Assembly: GCA_001464625.1 (NCBI GenBank)
Contig: LNFJ01000068.1
Span: 1 to 55,453, forward strand
Length of the DNA: 55,453 bases
Direction: 5' to 3'
Source of the DNA: Bacteroidia bacterium Ga0077558
GTDB taxonomy: Bacteria > Bacteroidota > Bacteroidia > Chitinophagales > Chitinophagaceae
Both the position numbers and the translations under genes were made by a program. The notes under the pieces are model-generated. The model did not search any database and was not told where the DNA came from. It worked only from the letters and a program-made list of their open reading frames with translations. Within the stretch, counting starts at the first letter, position 1; each line of letters starts with the position of its first letter. Below are positions 1 to 9,468 of this stretch, in pieces.

Positions 1-315
1 GTAGCATTCTTCTTTTTCAATAATTTTTTGTCTTTTATATTACCTGCTATAATATGGCAGGTATAGTTATGCCATTACATAAGACAATTCTCCTGTTTAC
101 ACTTATTAAACATTCTTGTAACGATATTAATAACTTCTCTTCGCCTGTTCATCTCTCCCTAATAAGCTACTATCTGTAGCTATTTTTATTTTAAGCTCTA
201 TAAAGTTGTATTTCCATTATACAACTGGCAACCTCAACTAATTTCTTTTAACCAGCCTTCGGTATGAATTACCAGGTTGAACACTATACATTTTATAACC
301 TAAACACCATTCTCT
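1..315. other. Leading intergenic stretch, no gene seen
   Basis: No convincing reading frame is visible on either strand. An inverted repeat with 7-bp arms (TACCTGC at 41-47 and GCAGGTA at 57-63, 9-nt loop) could be a weak hairpin, but no T-run follows on either strand. TACATTTT at 287-294, upstream of the start at 316, is one base from the Bacteroidota -7 consensus TAnnTTTG and is only a weak promoter candidate for the giant secreted protein. Any gene to the left ends outside the window. Confidence 0.5.
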
Positions 316-3300
316 ATGAGAAAAATTTACTTTCTACTACTCTTTATGGTCAGTGCTGCTTATGTAGCTTCTGCTGGCTTTTCAACTGATGAAAAGAAAA
401 TTGCCGGGCATCGGCTCTTTGCCTCCGATGTAATTCAACCGGCCGATGTAACGGTATGTAATGGCGCAACAACCAACACCATTGTTTTTACCAGCAATTT
501 TCCGGGCACTACTTTCAGCTGGACGAACAACAATACTTCTATCGGACTGAGTGCAAGCGGCAATGGAAATATTGCTGCCTTTATTGCTACCAACGCAACA
601 ACAGCACCGGTATTGGCAACCATTACTGTTACCCCTTCGGATGGAGTAACCAATGGTACACCTGTAACATTTACTATAACGGTGAATCCAACGCCAACGG
701 TAAATAATGTAGCCAACCAATCTGTTTGCAGAAATTCAACTACTACGGCTGTAAACTTTACTGGTAGTGTTGCAGGTACTAGTTATAGTTGGACAAATAA
801 CAATACCACTATTGGCTTAGCAGCAAGTGGTACAGGGAATATAGGAGCATTTACAGCTACTAATACCGGCACATCCCCGGTTGTAGCTACAGTAACAGTA
901 ACTCCTTTCACTGGCACCGGGGGCAGCAGCGGTATCTTTGCATACATTCCCAATTTTAATACCGACAATGTTTCAGTTATTAATACTGCTACTAATGCTG
1001 TAGTGACAACGTTGACAGTCGGGTCAAGTCCGTACGGAGTATCTGTAAGTCCGGATGGCAGTCGGGTATATGTGGCAAATAGTGGTTCCAACAATGTATC
1101 AGTTATCAATACAGTTACCAATACTGTAGTGGCAACGGTATCAGTGGGAACTCGTCCATACGGAATAGTTGTTAGTCCGGATGGCAGTAAGGTATATGTG
1201 GCGAATTTTCTTTCCAACGTTGTATCAATTATTAACACGGCTTCAAATACTCTAGTGACAAATATAACGGTGGGGTCAGGTCCATACGGAGTAGCTGTAA
1301 GTCCCGACGGTAGTACGGTATATGTGACGAACACTAATTCCAGCACTGTATCAGTTATTAGTACTGCTACCAATACTGTAGTGACAACGGTAACAGTGGG
1401 TTCAAATCCTAGGGGAATAATTGTGAGTCCCGATGGCAGCAAGGTATATGTGACTAATATTTCATCCAACAGTGTATCAGTTATCAATAGTGCTACTAAT
1501 GCTGTAGATGCAACGGTAACAGTGGGAGCATTTCCAAGCGGATTAACTGTAAGCCCAAATGGCAGCCGGGTGTATGTGGCTAATAGTGGTTCTACTAATA
1601 ATGTGTCAGTTATCAATACGGGAACCAACGCTGTAGAGGCAACGGTGGCTGTGGGAAACTCACCGAATGGTATATCAATAAGCCCCAATGGCAGCCGTGT
1701 ATATGTGGCTAACAGTGGGGCTTCCAATAGTGTATCAGTTATTAATACGGCTACCAATGCTGTAGTGGCGACAGTAACCGTGGGAACAACTCCTTATGCA
1801 TTTGGTAATTTTATTTCTAATTCAGGTACTACATGTACTGGCACTCCTGTTACTTACACTTATACTGTTAATCCAACCCCAACAGCAGTTGCTACACCAT
1901 CCAATCAAACAGGATGTAGCGGAACTGCAATAACAACGATAGCCTTATCGGGAACAGTAAATGGTACCACATATAACTGGACAAGAGATAACACCGTTTC
2001 AGTAACTGGAATAGCGGCTAGTGGTTCAGGTAATATAAGTGGTACATTAACAAACACTACAGCAGCTCCAGTAATGGTAACCTTTAGTATTACACCTACG
2101 GCAAATGGTTGCCCAGGAAATCCAATAACTGTAACTATAATAGTACAACCTACTCCTATAGTAGATGCAGTAGCTAATCAAGTAGTATGTAATGGAGCCT
2201 CAACAACGGCAGTAAACTTTACCAGCCCTATGGCAGGCACAATATTTAACTGGACAAACAATAATCCAACAATAGGATTAGCAGCAAGCGGCACAGGTAA
2301 TATTCCATCATTTACACCAATATTTAGCGGAACTACTCCTGTTACTGCAACCATTACAGTTACGCCTTCTTTCTCTGGTGGATCGGCATGTGTAGCATCA
2401 CCACAAACATTTACTATAACGGTGAATCCCATACCCGATGTAAATAATGTGGCTAATCAAACTGTGTGTAACAATGCTGCAACCACTGCAATCAGTTTAA
2501 CAGGTACAGTACCCGGTACAAATTATACCTGGACGAATAGTGACCCATCAATAGGCTTGCCAGCCAATGGAAGCGGAAACATTCCATCTTTTACAGCAAT
2601 AAATGCAACGGGTTCACCAGTTACCAGTACTATTACAGTTACTCCATCATATGGAGCTATTGACGTTCCAGAAATTTTATATTACAAATTTGATGGTGTA
2701 GGTACTATTGTATCAAACTTAGCAAGTAATCCACCGCCTTTTGCAGGAAATGCGGAAATTTTGGGAAGTGGTAATCTATCACAAGGTGGCTCAGGTATTT
2801 GTAACGGTACGCTTATTGGTGGTGGATTTTCTAGTAGTGATATTGTAAATACTAACTGGGCACCTTCTCTTTCTGGTTCTTGGACAATATCATTGAAAAG
2901 TTCCAGTATTAACACTACCAATACTTATGGAGCATTTTGCAGGTTTGGCAATATCAGGCTCGAAGGCAATGGGAACAACTGGTCGATGCTTAGTCCATCT
3001 TTCCCTGACCTGATTGCAACAGGTGGAGGAGGAATGAATACACATACTAATACGTTTGTTTACGACGCTTCCTCATCAACTATTAAAGCATATGTAGATG
3101 GTGTACTAACTAATACTGTTTCTTTAACTTCGCCAATCGTTTGGAATACCAACCTAATAATGCAATTAGGAACAAGTCTTCAGGGTAAGATTATGCCAGC
3201 AGGGGGTCTTTTAGATGAATTTAGATTGTATAATAGAGCTCTTTCTGCTGGTGAAGTAATAAATATTGCAAATAATTGTAACCTAGTGGCTACTTGTACA

Positions 3301-5754
3301 GGCTCTCCAGAAATATTTGGCATCACAGTTAATCCTTCGCCAGTTGTCAATCCTGTAGGCGGCCAGAATGTTTGTACAGGTAGCAACACTGCCGCTATCA
3401 ACTTTACAGGTAATGTAGCAGGGGCAATTTATAACTGGACCAACAGCAATCCATCTATTGGTTTAGCTGCAAGCGGTACAGGTAATATTGCTTCGTTTGT
3501 TGCTACTAATACTGGTAGCACCACACAAACTGCTACCATTACAGTAACACCGGTTGATCCTAACTCTTCTTGCCCAGGCACACCTGAAAGCTTTACTATT
3601 TCAGTTAGCCCTGTACCAACAGGTACCGCTACTCCTGCATCACAAACCGTATGCTCTGAGTCAGCTATCAGCACCATTGCATTTACAGGTAATGTTCCGG
3701 GTATCACCTTCGATTGGATAAGAGATAACCTGGCCACTGTAACCGGCATACCCAGTGTTGGTAATGGAAGTATAAGCGGCACATTGACAAACAACACCAA
3801 TGCACCTGTAACGGTTACGTTTACCGTTACCCCAAGCTTAGGTGGCTGTGTAGGTACACCGTTTACGGTTACTGTCATTGTAAAAGGAAGTTTGCCAGTA
3901 GCAAGTGTTACACCAAATACTCAAACTATCTGCTCTGGAAATATTACACCAATAGTTCCTTCATCTAACTACGCAGGTACAACCTATAGCTGGACAAGGA
4001 ATAATACAACATCCGTGACGGGTATCGCTGCAAGTGGAACTGGCACTATCAGTGGCACACTGTTTAATACTACTACATCACCAGTTACCGTTACATTTAC
4101 GATCATCCCAACATTTAATGGATGCGATGGTGCACCAATAACTGCCACCGTTTTAGTAAATGCAGTACCCTCCATTACATGCCCACTTAGCTTTTCTGTT
4201 AATAATGCGCTTGGTATTTGCGGAGCAACCGTTAACTATAATATAACAGTTACCGGCGCACCTGCTCCAACACTTAGTTATACATTTAGCGGCGCTACTA
4301 CTGGCAGCGGAGCAGGTAATGGCAGCGGCTCTGTATTGAACGTTGGTGAAACAACGGTTACTGTTACCGCAACGAATATTTGTGGTACAACATCCTGCTC
4401 ATTCCGGGTAACAGTTGTAGATACAGAGAACCCAACAATTACATGTCCTGCCAATATTCAGGTGAATACGGATGCGGGTATTTGTGCAAGCACGGTTGCA
4501 ACACCTAACCCAACCAGTGCGGATAATTGTAGTGTAACCGTACAAACCTGGGCACTGACAGGTGCCACAACCGGCTCTTCTCCCTCAACTGGTATTAATA
4601 ATGTGGGAACAAGATTATTTAACAAAGGAGTTACGGCTATTACCTATACTATAAGTGATGCAGCCGGTAATACAGCTACTTGTTCGTACACCGTCACAGT
4701 AAGAGATCTGGAAGCACCGGTTGTAATTTGCCCTGCAAATATTACTGTAACTACACAGGCAGGTTTATGTGTGGCAGAAGTGGCTTATACCGTTAATGCA
4801 ACAGATAATTGCCCGGATGTTTCTACACAATTAGTATCAGGCCCCGCCAGTGGTTCAGCATTCCCAATCGGTACTACTACCGTTACCTGGAGAGCTATTG
4901 ATGCAGCTACAAATCTTTCAACTAATTGTTCATTCACAGTTACTGTTTTAGATGGTCAGTTGCCAGTTATCTCAGCACAGCCAGTAAATCGTACAGTATG
5001 TGCAGGTTCTAATGTTACTTTTAGTGTAACGGCAGCTACAGCCCCTAATACAGGTGGCCCTATTGCTTATCAGTGGCAGCAGTGGAGCGGCTTGGCATGG
5101 AATAATATTGCCGGTGCAACAGCCTCTTCGTATACAATCAACAGCGTTACACAAGCAATGAATACAAACACCTACCGGGTTGTGCTTACCGGTTTGTGCA
5201 CGGTAGTAAACTCTAATGCGGCTACACTTTTTGTAAATCCGTTACCAACTATTTTGATAGCTGCCAATACCCGTAACAGTTTATTACCTGCTCAGTCTAC
5301 CGGCATACTAGCAACAGTTACACCTACAGGGGGCAGTTTTGTATGGAGAAAAAATGGTGGAATAGTAAATGGTGTTACCGGTGCTACACTTTCGCCGTTA
5401 ACGGTTGATAATATCGGAACCTATAATACAACTTATACAGACCTTAATGGTTGCATTACTACCTCGCCTGATATTATCATCAGTGGTACCCCTGCAGAAA
5501 ATATATGGGTATATCCAAATCCTAACAATGGGATATTCCAGGTAAGATATTATAACAACTTTGGTGAGCCGGCAAAAGTTATTGTTCTTAATGCTGCCGG
5601 ACAACTAATATTTAGTAAGGATTATGTAATCGGAGAACCTTACAGTCGTATGGACGTTAATATAGCCAATCAACCAGCAGGAATTTATATTGTAAAAGTT
5701 CTTAGTGGCAACGGAAAAGAATTGGCTGCTAAAAAAATTATAGTAGCCAAGTAA
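316..5754 (+). CDS. Giant secreted multidomain adhesin-like protein (PKD-like repeats, YVTN propeller, LamG-like, HYR, T9SS sorting domain)
   Basis: This is a predicted cell-surface or secreted protein exported by Sec and then by the type IX system. A signal peptide ends near ...YVASA (residues 1-20). About eight PKD-like/Ig-like repeats of ~85 residues follow, each with a W-T-x-(N/D) core and ending in a TxTVNPxP strand. A seven-unit YVTN beta-propeller (about residues 207-500, units of ~42 residues with SPDGSxVYVxN) interrupts repeat 2. A LamG/concanavalin-like domain (about 782-990) interrupts repeat 5. Three HYR-type modules (about 1286-1545), one or two Ig-like domains and a C-terminal T9SS type A domain (about 1727-1812, starting near VYPNPNNG) complete it. 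No enzyme motif was seen; adhesion or matrix formation is inferred. A strong terminator follows, so it is probably monocistronic. Confidence 0.9.
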   Translation: MRKIYFLLLFMVSAAYVASAGFSTDEKKIAGHRLFASDVIQPADVTVCNGATTNTIVFTSNFPGTTFSWTNNNTSIGLSASGNGNIAAFIATNATTAPVLATITVTPSDGVTNGTPVTFTITVNPTPTVNNVANQSVCRNSTTTAVNFTGSVAGTSYSWTNNNTTIGLAASGTGNIGAFTATNTGTSPVVATVTVTPFTGTGGSSGIFAYIPNFNTDNVSVINTATNAVVTTLTVGSSPYGVSVSPDGSRVYVANSGSNNVSVINTVTNTVVATVSVGTRPYGIVVSPDGSKVYVANFLSNVVSIINTASNTLVTNITVGSGPYGVAVSPDGSTVYVTNTNSSTVSVISTATNTVVTTVTVGSNPRGIIVSPDGSKVYVTNISSNSVSVINSATNAVDATVTVGAFPSGLTVSPNGSRVYVANSGSTNNVSVINTGTNAVEATVAVGNSPNGISISPNGSRVYVANSGASNSVSVINTATNAVVATVTVGTTPYAFGNFISNSGTTCTGTPVTYTYTVNPTPTAVATPSNQTGCSGTAITTIALSGTVNGTTYNWTRDNTVSVTGIAASGSGNISGTLTNTTAAPVMVTFSITPTANGCPGNPITVTIIVQPTPIVDAVANQVVCNGASTTAVNFTSPMAGTIFNWTNNNPTIGLAASGTGNIPSFTPIFSGTTPVTATITVTPSFSGGSACVASPQTFTITVNPIPDVNNVANQTVCNNAATTAISLTGTVPGTNYTWTNSDPSIGLPANGSGNIPSFTAINATGSPVTSTITVTPSYGAIDVPEILYYKFDGVGTIVSNLASNPPPFAGNAEILGSGNLSQGGSGICNGTLIGGGFSSSDIVNTNWAPSLSGSWTISLKSSSINTTNTYGAFCRFGNIRLEGNGNNWSMLSPSFPDLIATGGGGMNTHTNTFVYDASSSTIKAYVDGVLTNTVSLTSPIVWNTNLIMQLGTSLQGKIMPAGGLLDEFRLYNRALSAGEVINIANNCNLVATCTGSPEIFGITVNPSPVVNPVGGQNVCTGSNTAAINFTGNVAGAIYNWTNSNPSIGLAASGTGNIASFVATNTGSTTQTATITVTPVDPNSSCPGTPESFTISVSPVPTGTATPASQTVCSESAISTIAFTGNVPGITFDWIRDNLATVTGIPSVGNGSISGTLTNNTNAPVTVTFTVTPSLGGCVGTPFTVTVIVKGSLPVASVTPNTQTICSGNITPIVPSSNYAGTTYSWTRNNTTSVTGIAASGTGTISGTLFNTTTSPVTVTFTIIPTFNGCDGAPITATVLVNAVPSITCPLSFSVNNALGICGATVNYNITVTGAPAPTLSYTFSGATTGSGAGNGSGSVLNVGETTVTVTATNICGTTSCSFRVTVVDTENPTITCPANIQVNTDAGICASTVATPNPTSADNCSVTVQTWALTGATTGSSPSTGINNVGTRLFNKGVTAITYTISDAAGNTATCSYTVTVRDLEAPVVICPANITVTTQAGLCVAEVAYTVNATDNCPDVSTQLVSGPASGSAFPIGTTTVTWRAIDAATNLSTNCSFTVTVLDGQLPVISAQPVNRTVCAGSNVTFSVTAATAPNTGGPIAYQWQQWSGLAWNNIAGATASSYTINSVTQAMNTNTYRVVLTGLCTVVNSNAATLFVNPLPTILIAANTRNSLLPAQSTGILATVTPTGGSFVWRKNGGIVNGVTGATLSPLTVDNIGTYNTTYTDLNGCITTSPDIIISGTPAENIWVYPNPNNGIFQVRYYNNFGEPAKVIVLNAAGQLIFSKDYVIGEPYSRMDVNIANQPAGIYIVKVLSGNGKELAAKKIIVAK

Positions 5755-5772
5755 AATCAACTCTAATTGCTT

Positions 5773-5808
5773 AAAGACTTCGCCTGCAAAGGGTGAAGTC
5801 TTTTTTTT
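5773..5808 (+). terminator. Rho-independent terminator
   Basis: Arms AAGACTTCGCC and GGGTGAAGTCTT pair with one G-T wobble around a short loop, and a run of eight T follows. It sits just after the giant secreted protein. It also lies downstream of the stop of the facing LytTR regulator, so it could serve both strands. Confidence 0.85.
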
Positions 5809-5848
5809 GGCTATATCACAATGTGAAATTAGAAGTGAGTAAAGGAAA

Positions 5849-6601
5849 TTAAATATTATTCTTCGACAGTGCCGCCATTACCAGGTCCTTTCTACGCTGG
5901 CTGATAGGGATATTATAACCGCCTTCCAGTATCAAAGCACCGCCGTCTGTTTTATCGTATAGCTTTATCTTATTGGGGTTGGCAATATAAGAATGGTGCG
6001 TTCGAACGAAACCATACGGTGTAAGTAGCTCCTCATATTCTTTCAGGTTTTTAGAAATGAGTATTGGGTTAGCTGCGGAAATATAAAATTTAGTATAGGG
6101 ACCTTCAGCTTCACAAAATATTATATCGCTAATTTTTATGTAGTAAGTAGATTGCTTATCATTCAATACAATCTTTTTTTCAGTTTCCGCTTTCGGATAG
6201 AGCTGTTGCATCATTACAGCCAACTGACCAGCCAGGCTTGATTTATTAATTTGACTAATCGCCCGATCCAGCGTTAATTTTAATTCTGCAGGATCAATCG
6301 GTTTTAATAAATAATCCAATGCACTGAATTTAAAAGCCTGTATGGCATATTTATTATGCGCTGTAGTAAAAATGAGCTGAAAAGTCGGGTTTGAAACTTG
6401 CTGTAGCAAATCAAAGCCAGTACCATCTTCCATTTCTATATCTAGCAGCACAATATCAGGAGAGAACTCTTCGATTTTTTTAAGTCCGGAAACAACGCCT
6501 TCTGCTTCCATAATAGTTGCTGTTTGCAAAAAAGATTTTGTAATCATTTCTCTTACTGCTCTACGCAGTGCCACTTCATTATCTATTATAAGTATTTTCA
6601 T
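5849..6601 (-). CDS. LytTR-family response regulator
   Basis: A two-component response regulator of 250 residues. The N-terminal receiver domain has the acidic pocket D7/E9, the phospho-acceptor Asp54 in the DIVLLDIEMEDG context, the conserved T in FTTAH, and the Lys of LLKPID. The C-terminal LytTR DNA-binding domain (about residues 145-245) has the typical FCEAEGPYTKFY and FVRTHHSYIANP stretches. I chose the ATG at 6601 because the receiver begins directly with MKILIIDNE; an in-frame ATG six codons upstream (6619) is possible. It lies directly downstream of the histidine kinase gene on the same strand, so the two very probably form one operon and one signalling pair. Target genes cannot be read from the sequence. 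Confidence 0.93.
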   Translation of the reverse strand: MKILIIDNEVALRRAVREMITKSFLQTATIMEAEGVVSGLKKIEEFSPDIVLLDIEMEDGTGFDLLQQVSNPTFQLIFTTAHNKYAIQAFKFSALDYLLKPIDPAELKLTLDRAISQINKSSLAGQLAVMMQQLYPKAETEKKIVLNDKQSTYYIKISDIIFCEAEGPYTKFYISAANPILISKNLKEYEELLTPYGFVRTHHSYIANPNKIKLYDKTDGGALILEGGYNIPISQRRKDLVMAALSKNNI

Positions 6602-6627
6602 AGACTGCTTTATATCCATAGTTTAAA

Positions 6628-8454
6628 CTAAGTAGTTTGTGCTTGCAAATAAATCAACGGAAGATTAATTTTTACAATCACACCTTTTCCGGTTTTATTA
6701 TTATCAATTGAAAAGCTTGCTTTACTCTTCAGTTTGATATTCAACAAATAAATACGGTCTCTAATTATCTGGCTGGCACGGCTGATATGCTCGTTACTAT
6801 CCTTAACATCAGTTATCAGACCTTTCCCATTGTCAATAATTTGTACCTGTAAATCTTTTTCCGTTTTGCTAAAATGAATACTGAGCTGCCCGGTATAATC
6901 GATATTACTAAAGCCATGCTCAATACTATTTTCTGTAAATGGCTGTATAATCATGGCCGGGAGCATTATTTCATCTATTTCTAAATTTTTATCTGTAGTG
7001 ATATGATAATCAAATTTTGCAGGAAACCGCATTTTCTGCAAATCAAGGTATTCATTCAAAAAATCAATTTCCTGTTCTAATATCACATATTCTTTATAAG
7101 TACTTTCCAATGTTTCCCGCATAATATGGCTAAACTTAGAAAGATTTGATGCCATGGCTTCCCCATTATTATCCTTCATAGCAAGGCTTTGCAAAGAAGC
7201 TAATGCGTTAAAGAAAAAATGAGGGTTCATTCTTGCTCTATTTAGCCGCTGTTCTGTTTCAAGAATACTTTTTTTGTGTTTTAACGATTGTTGCCGCAGG
7301 AAAAAGCCGATAGCTATAAGGCCAAATAGACCTGCAATAGCAAGCAATAAGTAAATTTGCTTTTGTTGCGCCAGCTCTTTTATTGTTTTTTCATTTTTAG
7401 CCTGATTGTATTTTTTTTCCAGCTCGGTTACAGCTGCCATCTTTTGTGCGGTCCCCACACTATCGGTAATTATTCGTTCAGCTTTATATGCTTCCAATGC
7501 TTCCCTACTATTACCGGAGGCCTCTGCTATCTTATAAATCAATTGATAAGTTTCAGCCATGGTGGGCGGCGATTTTAACAGCTTCGTATAGGCCAGCGAT
7601 GAATCAGCAAACTGCTTTGCAAGTACAAATAGCTTTGTATTAAAATATACTTCTGCTTTATCCCGGAAGTTGATCGATAGCTCCGGAAAATCTTTCTGCC
7701 TGTTGCACAAGGAAAGATTCTGATCAATATATACAAGTGCCTGTGAATATTGTTTCTTTATAATTGCTACAGTGATAAGGCGGTTATTTACAGTTATGGT
7801 TGCTTCTTTATCAAAAGGAACTACCTGTATTATTTTTTGAGCAGCATTAGCATAGTATGCAGTAGAGTCGAGGTATTTAGTATCATTATACTGTAGGTAA
7901 TAATAAAAATATCGTTGTGCAGCTCGGGCCAGCAGCACTGCTTTTTCTGGAGAAGGAACCATTCGCTGCACCATCGGAATCGCTTTCCGGCAATAATCTA
8001 TTCCTTTATCAGGCTGTTGCATTTCGTTGAAAATATTGGAAACATTAAGCAGTCCCCTTGTAAGATTAATGGTATCTTTTTTATTTTCGAAAATGGAGAT
8101 AATCTTAAGCTCCATTTCTATTGCACTTTTAAAATCTGCTTTGTTGGCATAGATGTTATCCAGCATTTGATAAAAAATGAGATAAGACTCCTGGCTGCAG
8201 TTGGCAGAAGCCAGTATTTTCAATGCTTTATTAATGTAGATTTCTGAGGAGTCAAGTTCCCTTTTAAATAGGAGGGTTCGGGCCAATAATCGGTAGCCTT
8301 CAATTTTGCAAGCCGCTTCATCTGATGCAAGTAAATTGGCCGGATCTAAGGTGTTTTTATTATTTTCTGTTGTCAGGGAGCAGGTACAGTCAGTCTGTGC
8401 CCGGACAAATAAAGTGGTCAGTAAAAAAAGGAAAAGAAAGAAAACCCTGATCAT
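6628..8454 (-). CDS. TPR-containing LytS/YehU-type sensor histidine kinase
   Basis: A sensor kinase of 608 residues. A signal peptide (FLFLFLLTTLFVRAQ) is followed by a periplasmic TPR-like helical region (about residues 40-350), a single membrane span near residues 369-388 (YLLLAIAGLFGLIAIGFFL), then a His_kinase (PF06580 type) module. The phospho-accepting His412 lies in RARMNPHFFFNAL, the N-box is QPFTENSIEHGF and the G-box IIDNGKGL. This architecture is common in Bacteroidota and pairs with LytTR regulators; the next gene downstream is exactly that. The start follows from the signal peptide. The stimulus is unknown; the TPR region is presumably the sensor. Confidence 0.93.
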   Translation of the reverse strand: MIRVFFLFLFLLTTLFVRAQTDCTCSLTTENNKNTLDPANLLASDEAACKIEGYRLLARTLLFKRELDSSEIYINKALKILASANCSQESYLIFYQMLDNIYANKADFKSAIEMELKIISIFENKKDTINLTRGLLNVSNIFNEMQQPDKGIDYCRKAIPMVQRMVPSPEKAVLLARAAQRYFYYYLQYNDTKYLDSTAYYANAAQKIIQVVPFDKEATITVNNRLITVAIIKKQYSQALVYIDQNLSLCNRQKDFPELSINFRDKAEVYFNTKLFVLAKQFADSSLAYTKLLKSPPTMAETYQLIYKIAEASGNSREALEAYKAERIITDSVGTAQKMAAVTELEKKYNQAKNEKTIKELAQQKQIYLLLAIAGLFGLIAIGFFLRQQSLKHKKSILETEQRLNRARMNPHFFFNALASLQSLAMKDNNGEAMASNLSKFSHIMRETLESTYKEYVILEQEIDFLNEYLDLQKMRFPAKFDYHITTDKNLEIDEIMLPAMIIQPFTENSIEHGFSNIDYTGQLSIHFSKTEKDLQVQIIDNGKGLITDVKDSNEHISRASQIIRDRIYLLNIKLKSKASFSIDNNKTGKGVIVKINLPLIYLQAQTT

Positions 8455-8477
8455 AATATAAATTTAGATGCATTTTC

Positions 8478-8975
8478 CTAAATACTTATTAAAGCTGGTA
8501 CAGCACCGTTTAGCATACCCAGATAGCAATTGGCACAATGAATAGCATGTAAAATAAGCAAAGGGCTGCACTCAGTGTTATAGTCCTCATTAATCTGTAT
8601 CACATATTCATGTCCCCTACCCAACCAATTAATTGCAGGCAGTAAAGACAGAATTTCATCTTGTCTGTTATTACATAAAACAAACCGGTTTTTATAAATA
8701 CCGGTGCACTTTAATTTATATTTCTTTCTTCCCGGACTATAATAAAGTACTATCAACCCCCCCGGACGTATTTTAATTTCTGCTACTGTTTTCTTATGCT
8801 TCCCTTTATTTATACAAGTATTCCAGCTGCCAACTCCAACATGTTCAATGTATAAAAGTTGTTCTACCTTAATGGTACCTATGGCAGGTGTTGCCTCATA
8901 GCAAATTTCACCTGCTATGGTACCGTCATAAAGTTTTAAGGCAAAGTGTTGGGCTGTCTGGCAAATAAATCGCAT
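8478..8975 (-). CDS. Hypothetical protein, 165 aa, unknown family
   Basis: I do not recognise this protein. It has no signal peptide and no membrane span. It looks beta-rich, is basic in the middle (GRKKYKLKCTGIYKNRF), and has several cysteines including a CANC near the C-terminus. It ends 23 bp before the histidine kinase gene on the same strand, so it could be the first gene of that transcript. Nothing visible assigns a function. The reading frame is intact and starts at the only good ATG. Confidence 0.55.
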   Translation of the reverse strand: MRFICQTAQHFALKLYDGTIAGEICYEATPAIGTIKVEQLLYIEHVGVGSWNTCINKGKHKKTVAEIKIRPGGLIVLYYSPGRKKYKLKCTGIYKNRFVLCNNRQDEILSLLPAINWLGRGHEYVIQINEDYNTECSPLLILHAIHCANCYLGMLNGAVPALISI

Positions 8976-9468
8976 ATAATATATTGCTTTAAAAATATTA
9001 CAAAATGAGCTTTTTAAAAGCCTGTTTAATAATCTGTAGCTGCAGACATATAATATGTGCTTCTACATTAATAACTGATTTGTTTTAAAAAATAAACCTT
9101 TAACATACAAAAACGAGAGCTTTTGTAAAAACAAATGCCCGGCGCTTACGAGAGATTTTACACTATTAAAACTGATTTTATTTTTATTACTGATGCACAA
9201 ATTAACCTGCCAGATGTATCGGACTTACCTTGTTATACAGACGACTCACTTTAATTAACAACTGCAATAAGCTCCTGACTGTTTGGTTGATAAAACGGGC
9301 TGTCATTTCTTCCACTTTAGCCATCAGACAATCATCTAATTCGACAATTTTTTATCTATCACTTATTAAAGAAAATAATGCACCTATATGTTATCACGGC
9401 CATTTAATACAACTCCTATAAAAAAAATCCAGCCGATTTATAATTTCAGGATTAAATAATGATACAGT
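8976..9468. other. Intergenic region, 493 bp, no clear feature
   Basis: AT-rich spacer between a minus-strand gene start and a plus-strand gene start, so it must hold divergent promoters, but I found no clean TAnnTTTG box. A 63-codon open frame at 9230-9421 has no start context, no composition bias and no recognisable product, and I do not call it. Two copies of ACGAGAG flank a weak hairpin around 9110-9150. Confidence 0.45.

Noticed and set aside
783..1757. Long open frame on the minus strand (324 codons) opposite the YVTN propeller
   Set aside because: It is a mirror of the repeated plus-strand units; its product is a meaningless repetitive hydrophobic chain.
931..1815. Regularly spaced repeats that could suggest a CRISPR array
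   Set aside because: The repeats are ~126-bp coding units of a beta-propeller in frame, with no short identical repeat plus unique spacer structure.
9230..9421. 63-codon plus-strand open frame in the spacer before the tandem secreted genes
   Set aside because: No recognisable product or start context; composition looks like non-coding spacer.
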